A stretch of 64,000 nucleotides of DNA from Fratercula arctica (taxonomy: Eukaryota; Chordata; Aves; Charadriiformes; Alcidae). The notes under the pieces were generated by a model. The model was not told the DNA's origin and searched no databases. It worked only from the letters and a program-made list of their open reading frames with translations. The stretch's first letter is position 1; every line of letters begins with the position of its first letter. The stretch is from assembly GCA_947846985.1 (NCBI GenBank), contig CANTUZ010000027.1, positions 5,885,740 to 5,949,739 of the forward strand, written 5' to 3'. Shown one piece after another: positions 57,233 through 64,000 of this stretch. The position numbers and the translations under genes were made by a program.

Positions 57233-58925
57233 ATGAGTGCAGGCAGACGCAGGCTACAGCTCTGCAAGAGCAAGCGGCTTCAGGTAGGCGGCTGTTGCAC
57301 CACACTGTGCTGCACCACACTGCGCCGCCGCGTGGGGTGGCGAGGGATGGCATGGGGTGGCGTGGGGGGCTGTGGTGTGGGACTGGGAGGTGCTCCCGTC
57401 TCACCCAGCTCCTGGGGACCTTGCAGAAGTGGTGGAAGAAGAAGCAGCGTCAGAGAAGCAAGACAAGAGCCCAGCCAGAGCAGCAGAGCGGTGAGTGAGT
57501 GGCCCCAGCACCGAGCACCCTGCAAACGGCCGAAGCCCACGGCAGCCCTGAGCCGGGGCTGTGCCGGGGGCTGTCAGCGGCTCACTCTGTCTCCTCCCTC
57601 CGCAGCTTCTCAGCCAGTGGATGGAGGAGTGAAGAAATGCCAGGCCCAAGCAGGAGAAGCGGTGAGTGTGGGGGAGACCCGAGATGCTGCCCCAGACGCT
57701 CACCCCGTGCCCTGCCCCTGCCTGCGCTGGGCGGCCCTGCCTGCCAGCCGACGGGGAGTGCTGCCCGCGGGTCCCGCTGGGGTCCGGGGTGCAGCGGGGT
57801 CTTTTTCTCCTCCTCTGCAGGGCGAGTGTGGAGGCCTCGAGCAGGAAGCACCTCTCCCCACGGGCCCCGCTGGCCACCATGGACTCTGTGCCAGACAGAG
57901 GCTCCTCTTCCTTCAACTCCCTCTACTCCTTCCCGCAGCCCTGGCCTGGTGCGATGGCGGAGCTGGCAGCGCTCAACCGCCCAGAACCCCGCCGTCCCCC
58001 CGGGGCTGTCAATGGGAGTGTGGGGGAGCCAGGGCCAGCCCTCTGCCAGGAGACCCCACTGGAACTGCCGACAAGGAGCAAGCAAGAGCCGGTCCCCAGG
58101 GAAAGCAGGGACAGGGCGCAGAGCCCTGTGGACACGGAGCCTTCACCCTGCAGCCCCCCAGCCATGGCCATGGACCAAGGGGAGCTGATCGCAGGGCTCC
58201 TCCGCTCTTTCGAGGCCACCCAGGAGATGGCCAGGCAGTGCTATGAGATGCTGAAGGTGCTGCAGGCCTATTGGCAAGGGGCAGCGGGGGCCCGTGGTCA
58301 GAACCTCCCCGGGGAGCCCTTCCATCCCCTGGGCAGGATGGAGGCGCAGGAGCAGCTGGGGGCCACAGTGAAGCCCCAGCACCTGGGAGTGGAGCGGCTG
58401 CGTGTGGATGAGAACATGGTTGCGGCTGAAGATGGGGACAAGGAGAAGGACATGGGACCAGACAGAAGTGTGAAGGAGAAGCAAAGGAGCAGCCCTGTGG
58501 AGCTCGGCAGGGGGAGCCTGGCGGAAGCGAAGAGAAACAGCATCGTGGCGTCAGGCAAGAACAACTCCATGGGGCCAAGCACCCGCAGCCCCCCAGGCTC
58601 AGGCAGGAGCACCGCCATGGATGCGGAAGGGAGGAGGGACAGGGCGCAGAGCCCCATGAACGTGGAGCTGCCCCCCAGCAGTGCCCTAGCCGAGGCCATG
58701 GACAACAGGGAGCTCTACTTGGACCTCTTGCACGCTTTCAAGACCTGGGAGGAGAGGCAGCAGCGCGGCAAGCCCGTGGACAGGGAGCGTGACCAGGCCT
58801 CCCCAGGGCTGTGCCCGGTAGGATGGTGCCCGTGTCAGTGCTGCATCCGGCTCTGGCACCGCCTGAAGGACTGGTGGAGACGCTGCTGCCGGCCCCGCCG
58901 CGTCCGCTTCAGCAGTTTCCCCTAA
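57233..58925 (+). CDS. Unrecognised avian gene, tandem copy 4
   Basis: Exons 57233-57283, 57427-57490, 57606-57661 and 57821-58925. The 348-codon frame from the Kozak ATG at 57879 is complete and has the same length as in copies 1 and 2. Exon 3 has one extra base (TGCCAGG) compared with copies 1 and 2, so the spliced upstream frame would enter exon 4 out of phase. Exon 2 begins AAG TGG TGG rather than GAA TGG TGG and has a shorter Lys run. Protein differences from copy 1 include Arg-108 to Leu, Asn-222 to Ile, Tyr-285 to His and Cys-335 to Arg. Function unknown. Confidence 0.65.
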
Positions 58926-58977
58926 TGGCCGGGAAGCGTGGGGCCGGGAACGCCCTGGGGTGCCCTTCTTATGAACC

Positions 58978-58983
58978 AATAAA
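58978..58983 (+). terminator. Poly(A) signal, copy 4
   Basis: AATAAA one base closer to the stop than in copies 1-3, due to a shorter C-run upstream. Confidence 0.85.
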
Positions 58984-59511
58984 AAAGTCAATATTTTCTC
59001 TGTCCCTGTGACTGTCAGCAGATCAATTTTGTCCCTTGACAGGAGCAGAGAATCAGTTTTGTGTAAGGACAACAGTATGTGCTACAGTCATCCCAACTCT
59101 CCCGTGGAGATGCGGGGGCCCTTGTGTCTTGCACCCCATCCTAAGAGACGGACAACTTCTATTACCGTTAGAAGATGCTGCGCCCTCAGCTCATGCCATG
59201 ATCTTATTTGACATATCGGAAATTATCCCAGGTACGAGAGTAGATCCAAAGACGATTTCTAGAAAGCTTTGCAGATCCCTGCTGTTCATTGGAAGCTCTG
59301 CAGTGCACGAGAACTTAAAGAGCGCTGTCAGCAACCATCAGGCCGTGTGCTTCCCTCAGGCGTGCAAAGACCGGATGCTCATTGACACGGGTCAAGGCTG
59401 TTGCACACCTTTGGTGGCACATCCTCCGTGACACCAAAGGGCTGTGACATGGGCACCAGTTAATTTACATCTGCTGTAGACGTTTGTGTATTGCCAAAAG
59501 GGAGCAGAACC

Positions 59512-59545
59512 ATGAGTGCAGGCAGACGCAGGCTACAGCTCTGCA
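59512..59545 (+). CDS. Start of tandem copy 5 (cut by gap)
   Basis: The alternative first exon (MSAGRRRLQL...) is present again after the fourth spacer and runs into the gap after CTCTGCA, so at least one further copy is implied. Only the first 11 codons are visible. Confidence 0.6.
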
Positions 59546-59745
59546 NNNNNNNNNNNNNNNNNNNNNNNNNNNNNNNNNNNNNNNNNNNNNNNNNNNNNNN
59601 NNNNNNNNNNNNNNNNNNNNNNNNNNNNNNNNNNNNNNNNNNNNNNNNNNNNNNNNNNNNNNNNNNNNNNNNNNNNNNNNNNNNNNNNNNNNNNNNNNNN
59701 NNNNNNNNNNNNNNNNNNNNNNNNNNNNNNNNNNNNNNNNNNNNN
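59546..59745. other. Assembly gap (200 N)
   Basis: A run of exactly 200 N that starts at the unit boundary of the tandem gene array. Sequence after it is unrelated. Confidence 1.
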
Positions 59746-59954
59746 GTTTGGTTTTGTGCCCAAAAAAAAGTTCATTTAAACCAAATGAACAAAAAAAAAA
59801 GGTAAGGCTGCGCATAAGCGGTGATCCAGGCATGGTCGGGGGGGTTCAGGGAAGGCCGCACAGCTCGCAATGCTCCGCACGGCCGCTCAGGGTGCTGCCT
59901 CGCTCCGCTCCGAGCATCCCTCGGGATGTCGCTCCACAGCCTTTCCCTCCTTGC
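59746..59954. other. Unassigned sequence after the gap
   Basis: Begins with A/T-rich runs (GTTTGGTTTTGTGCCC, poly-A, an ATTTAAACCAAAT near-palindrome), then GC-rich sequence. No exon, RNA gene or named repeat is recognised. Confidence 0.5.
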
Positions 59955-60480
59955 GGGTGGATAGGATGTGTATTATGGGGTGAGTATTGCTATTGTGGGA
60001 TGATGTGAGAAGGATGGGATGGATGGAGGGGATGGGATAGGTTGGGATGGATTGGGATGAGATGGGATGAGGTGTGATGAATGGGGTGAGGAGGATGAGG
60101 ATGTATGGATTGGATGGGTGTGAGGCTGGTGATGATTGATGGGGGTGGAATGGGTGGGATGTATGGTGCATGGATGGGGGGTACGGATTCGATTGGCTGG
60201 GAGATTAGATGAAGGGGTGGGGTATGATGGTTGAGGATGGGGCTGGGATGATGTTTTGGGATCGGCTGGATGGTCTTGGGATGAGATGGATGGGGGTGTC
60301 GGCTGGGCTGATGTTGATGTGTTTTTCGTCTGGGTCGTGAGCTGGGGACTTTGATGGGGTGAGGAGGGGCATTGATGGGGGTGGGATGAGCGCTGGTTGG
60401 ATGCGCTGAAAAGGATGGGGCTGAGAAGGATGGTGCCTGCTGAAGAGACTGGATTGGAGCTGAGGATGGATGGGGCGGGG
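59955..60480. repeat. Degenerate GGGATGGATG-type minisatellite
   Basis: Loosely repeated GGATGGGATGAG and GGATGGATTGGATGGG words, G-rich on the + strand. It resembles the SSPO intron 11 array in composition but is far more diverged. Confidence 0.8.
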
Positions 60481-61445
60481 CGTAGGCTGTGGATGATGGG
60501 TAGTGGGAATGCGGATGTCATGCGCAATGAGCCGGGGGGCGGCAGCCGCAGGCTGGCTGGCGAACACCAACTCTCCAAACAAAACGGGAGACCTGAGGCA
60601 GGGTGGAATCTTTCAGGTTGGGGAGAGAAAAAGGTGGAGCGGGGGGGGCTGATGAGTGGCCAAACCCGCAAGGAGGGCAGCCAAGGGCACAGCCCTGCTC
60701 GGGGGCTGGGTGGTCCCCCGTCCACGCTCCGCGGATCTCGCCCGGAGCCCCTTGGCCGGTGTCCCGGAGACTTGAGGCGCTGCCGATGGGCGCGTGGGAA
60801 GGTGGAGCAAGCCGGGACAAGGAGGTGGCCCGGTGGCTTCCTGAGCCCGCTTCCTCCGGCAAATGGGTTCGAGGTTGGGGGGGGGGGGCCGCAGGAGGAC
60901 GAGGGGGGATTCCGGAGAGTATGACACGGTGAGCCGGTTCCTCTGAGCGTTGGGGGGCTACGACTTTCGGACTTGAGGCAGGACGACTGGTCTTCCAATC
61001 GCCGGAGCTGCCGGGATAGCGACCGAAAGAAGCCTAAGCTGGGGGGAGGTGGGGATGTGTGCCCTAATTGAATTCCCATGGGAATTGGGAATTCCTCCCC
61101 GGGGGCTGGCGGGGGTTGTTTGGAACAGGTAAGGGGGGGGTGGGGGGTGTCGGTCTCTCTCTCCCGTGGCCTTTCCGCATGATGTTGGACCTCAAACCCC
61201 CCCCGCCGCGGACACACAGTGGGTCCGGCACCCACCGACCGGGCCCGCGCGCGTCGCGCCCCGCCTGCGCACCAACACCCTCAGGCTCCCGGCTGCCCGG
61301 GCAAGCCTCTTGGCCTGGGGGGGGGAGTGTCTGCTCCCACCAACCCCCACCCCCCCCCCGGAGCAAAAGGTGGGGGTGTGTTCTCAAGCCTGCCTGTGCG
61401 CCTGTTGGTCCCCCCCTGGATTGGGGTTTGCCGGGGCGGGTTTTG
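60481..61445. other. GC-rich stretch without a recognised gene
   Basis: Mostly unique GC-rich DNA. A 16-bp perfect palindrome AATTCCCATGGGAATT lies at 61071-61086 next to a second GGGAATTCC. A GT donor-like CAGGTAAGG occurs at about 61126-61134 without a supported exon in front of it. Open frames of up to about 175 codons exist but lack supporting features. Confidence 0.5.
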
Positions 61446-62800
61446 CCCATAACGCCGTGGTTTGTGGCCCGTAATGTGTGTATTTTTGCCGGGAGGGGGT
61501 GTCCTTTGGGCGTGAAATGAATGTGGGTTTTGGCCCCGTAGCGGGTGGTTTTTGCCCGTAATGGGGTGTTTTTACCTGAAATGGGTGTGGTTTTGCCCGT
61601 GGACGGGGCAGGTTTTTGCCCATGATGGGTGGTTTTGCCTCTAATGGGGTGGTTTTTGCCCGTAACGGGGTGATTTTGCCCATAATGGGGCGTATTTTTG
61701 CCCATGACAGGGTGGTTTTGCCCGTAATGGGGTGTTTTTACTGAAATGGTGTGGTTTTGCCCGTGACGGGGTGGTTTTGCCCGTGACGGGGTGGTTTTGC
61801 CTGAAATGGTGTGGTTTAGCCCCGTAGCGGGGTGGTTTTGCCCATAATGGGGCAGTTTTGCCCGTAACGGGGTAGTTTTGCCCATAGTGGGGCATTTTTG
61901 CCCATGACGGGTGGTTTTTGCCCATGACAGGGTGGTTTTGCCTGAAACGGTGTGTTTTTGCCTGAAATGGTGTGGTTTTGCCCTGTAGTGGGGCGGTTTT
62001 GCCCCATAATGGGGCGGTTTTGCCCGTAACGGGGTGGTTTTGCCCGTAACGGGGTAGTTTTGCCCATGATGGGGTGTTTTTTGCCCATAACGGGGTGTTT
62101 TTACCTGAAATGGTGTGGTTTTTGCCCCGTGACGGGGTGGGTTTTGCCCGTAACGGGGTGGTTTTGCCCTGTGACAGGGTGGTTTTGCCCATAATGGGGT
62201 GTATTTTTGCCCGTGATGGGGTGGTTTTGCCCATAACGCGGCGGTTTTGCCCATAGTGGGGCATTTTTGCCCATGACAGGGTGGTTTTGCCCGTAATGGG
62301 GTGTTTTTACCTGAAATGGTGTGGTTTTGCCCTGTGACAGGGTGGGTTTTGCCCTGTAACGGGGTGGTTTTGCCCATAATGGGGAGTTTTTGCCCGTAAT
62401 GCCGTATTTTTGCCTGTGACAGGGTGGGTTTTGCCCCGTAACGCGGTGGTTTTGCCCATAGTGGGGCATTTTTGCCCGTGACGGGGTGGTTTCTGCCTGT
62501 AACAGGGTGGGTTTTGCCTGTAACGGGGTGGTTTCTGCCTGAAATAGTGTGGTTTTGCCCCATAACGGGGTGGTTTTGCCCATAATGGGGCGTTTTTGCC
62601 GATGACGGGGTGGTTTTTGCCCATGATGGGGTGGTTTTGCCCGTAACGGGGTGTTTTTACCTGAAATGGTGTGGTTTTGCCCGTGACGGGGTATTTTTGC
62701 CTGTAATGGGGTGTGTTTGCCCTTAAGGGGGTATTTTTGCCCCGTAACGGGGTGGTTTTGCCCATGACGGGGTGTTTTTGCCCCTATGGGGTGTTTTTGC
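61446..62800. repeat. 21-bp minisatellite (GGGGTGGTTTTGCCCGTAAC)
   Basis: About 60 copies of a unit near 21 bp: GGGGTGGTTTTGCCCGTAAC or GGGGTGTTTTTACCTGAAAT. Because the period is divisible by three, both strands carry long repetitive frames, which are not considered genes. Confidence 0.95.
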
Positions 62801-63000
62801 CCGCGCGGGTCCTGCCCTGCCCGGGGGGTTGTGCCCCGGGGGCAGGGGGGGGGGGTGCGTCCTGCGTGTCCCCGGGGGGACACGGGGCAGGACCGGGCCG
62901 GGGTGGGGGGTGGGGTGGGGGGGGGGGGGGGGCGGGCGGGGGGTGTTTCTACCGGGGTTGGGGGTGGGGGGGACTGGCTCATCCCCGGGGGAGAGCCGCG
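62801..63000. other. CpG- and G-rich segment before the candidate start exon
   Basis: Very G-rich with CpG dinucleotides and long G-runs (about 62898-62942). It may be part of a CpG-island promoter for the exon pair that follows. No TATA box is seen. Confidence 0.4.
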
Positions 63001-63302
63001 ATGGCGGTGCCCTGCGCTGGTGGGTAGCGTTTGGGGCTGGAAAACCCCATTTTTTTGCACGACGGCAAAGGGATGGCGTCCCCCCCCCCCCCCAGCAAAT
63101 AACGCGCAATAACAGAGTTTCTATCAGTTCCCGCTTCCATCTTGGCTCTAACCCCCCCCAACCCCCCCCACCCCGGCACAGCACGGTGGCGGTTTCTTCT
63201 TCAAACCGGTGGCGGTTTGGTGACGCGGTGTCTCTGGCCTCTCCGCAGGTGTGCTGCTCGCCGCGTGCCACGCGCTGGAGAACACCACGGCAGCCGGGAG
63301 CG
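63001..63302 (+). CDS. Candidate first two coding exons of a small secreted/membrane protein
   Basis: ATG at 63001 in the context CCGCGATGG, exon 63001-63019 with donor G|GTGGGT, then acceptor CTCCGCAG and exon 63249-63302 with donor G|GTGAGT. Spliced, they read MAVPCAGVLLAACHALENTT and onward, which looks like a short signal peptide followed by an N-glycosylation sequon (NTT). Both exons are small and leave phase 1. The gene would continue right of the window. Its identity is not recognised, and with only 24 codons the call rests on splice sites and peptide character. Confidence 0.45.
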
Positions 63303-64000
63303 GTGAGTTTGCCGATGGGGGGGAAAAAGCCGGCACGATTCCGGGGGACGGGACGGGGCGGGGGGGGGTGGGTGTTTTGGGGGCGAGCGCGCTGCCCACC
63401 CGCGGCAAAACGCGGGTGCGGATAAACCATCCTCACCCCACGCGCGCACCCCATCGCACGGGGGCTCTATTCCCAAAGGAAAATTGGGAAACTGGGCTCT
63501 GCGGTGGGTTTTGCTCCCGCACCTTGGGGTTTTGTTTTGTTTTGGGTTTTTTTTTTTTGGGGGGGGGGGGGGGGGGGGCCACACACACAAATCCTGGCAC
63601 GCGGGGAAGCCGGGTCTCGGTGCCTGACGCCGGCTCGCGGCCCGTAAATCGCCTCATTCATAAAAGCGGCACAATGGGCTGCGGCACCCGGGGGCCCTTC
63701 GCCCCCCCACCCCCACCCCACCCGGCACGGCGTGGCACGGGGGGCTCTGCCACCCATGGGAAGGGCTGTTTGGAGGCAGGAATGGGGGAAAAACGCCACG
63801 TTTTGGGGCTGAAAAAAATGGGTGGGTTGAAGGGAATGGCTTGGGAAGGGCTGAAGGAACCGGTGGTGCCGCGGCGCCGGCAGCTTCGGAGCAAAACCGC
63901 CGGCACTGTTGGGGATGCTCGGAGGCGTCTTTCCCAAGGGATGCATGCCCGGCCGGGGGGGCTGGAGGAGAGGGGGGGCCCCGGGGGGTGCGGCGCCGGT
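63303..64000. other. Presumed intron of the candidate gene, no further exon seen
   Basis: GC-rich sequence with a long T/G homopolymer stretch (about 63549-63578) and a CATAAAAG word near 63658. No convincing exon is found before the window ends. Confidence 0.4.

Larger units (their letters stand above)
50412..59545 (+). repeat. Tandem array of four ~2.28-kb gene-containing units
   Basis: Units: 50412-52697, 52698-54981, 54982-57267 and 57268-59545. Each contains the end of exon 1, exons 2-4, a poly(A) signal, a ~530-bp spacer and the replacement exon 1 of the next copy. Sequence identity between units is very high by eye, with scattered substitutions and 1-base indels. The array ends at the gap precisely where a fifth unit would start. 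Confidence 0.95.

Noticed and set aside
50424..58705. Antisense frames of 80-210 codons repeated in each tandem gene copy
   Set aside because: They mirror the GC-rich sense exons, cross sense introns and have no splice or poly(A) signals of their own.
61064..63060. Antisense frames of up to 499 codons over the 21-bp minisatellite
   Set aside because: The period is divisible by three, so stop-free translation is automatic; the product is a 7-residue repeat.
1..64000. tRNA, rRNA or other structured RNA genes
   Set aside because: No cloverleaf with A/B boxes, rRNA core motif or snRNA-like sequence was recognised on reading; this does not replace a covariance-model search.

Overview
The window looks like a GC-rich, repeat-laden piece of a bird genome, probably a microchromosome. 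The reasons are a CR1-type LINE 3' end (49199-49422), split genes with GT/AG introns, very GC-rich exons, and introns filled almost completely by G- or C-rich minisatellites. Six runs of exactly 200 N mark assembly joins (3472, 15644, 27788, 38397, 48999, 59546), so linkage across any of them is not proven by the sequence.

Layout. 1-2106 is an almost pure A/T tandem repeat. 2727-3471 holds two copies of a ~370-bp unit carrying a strong hairpin. 3672-15643 holds the von Willebrand A part of a complement factor B/C2-type gene on the + strand; its exons are separated by minisatellite introns that flip between G-rich and C-rich. 15844-27787 holds the promoter and first 16 coding exons (795 codons, all phases consistent) of SCO-spondin (SSPO): signal peptide, EMI, VWD, C8, TIL and VWD modules. 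The gene is cut by a gap. 27988-48998 is about 21 kb of two related satellites, with ~203-bp and ~179-bp monomers.

49199-49990 contains the CR1 remnant, a pyrimidine-rich repeat and an LTR-like AT-rich stretch. 50041-59545 is the most interesting part: a TATA/CRE-like promoter followed by four head-to-tail ~2.28-kb copies of an intron-containing gene of unrecognised family. The main exon encodes a 348-residue protein, intact in copies 1, 2 and 4 and broken by four 1-base insertions in copy 3. The array runs into a gap exactly at a unit boundary, so more copies may be missing.

59746-64000 contains GGATG-type and 21-bp minisatellites, then a candidate first pair of coding exons of a small secreted or membrane protein (63001-63302).

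There is no operon logic here; these are separate vertebrate genes. Complement factor B/C2 is a serum protease zymogen, SCO-spondin is a giant secreted glycoprotein of Reissner's fibre, and the tandem family has no assigned function. Several indels relative to conserved frames fall in homopolymers, so base-level consensus errors are a real possibility in parts of the window.
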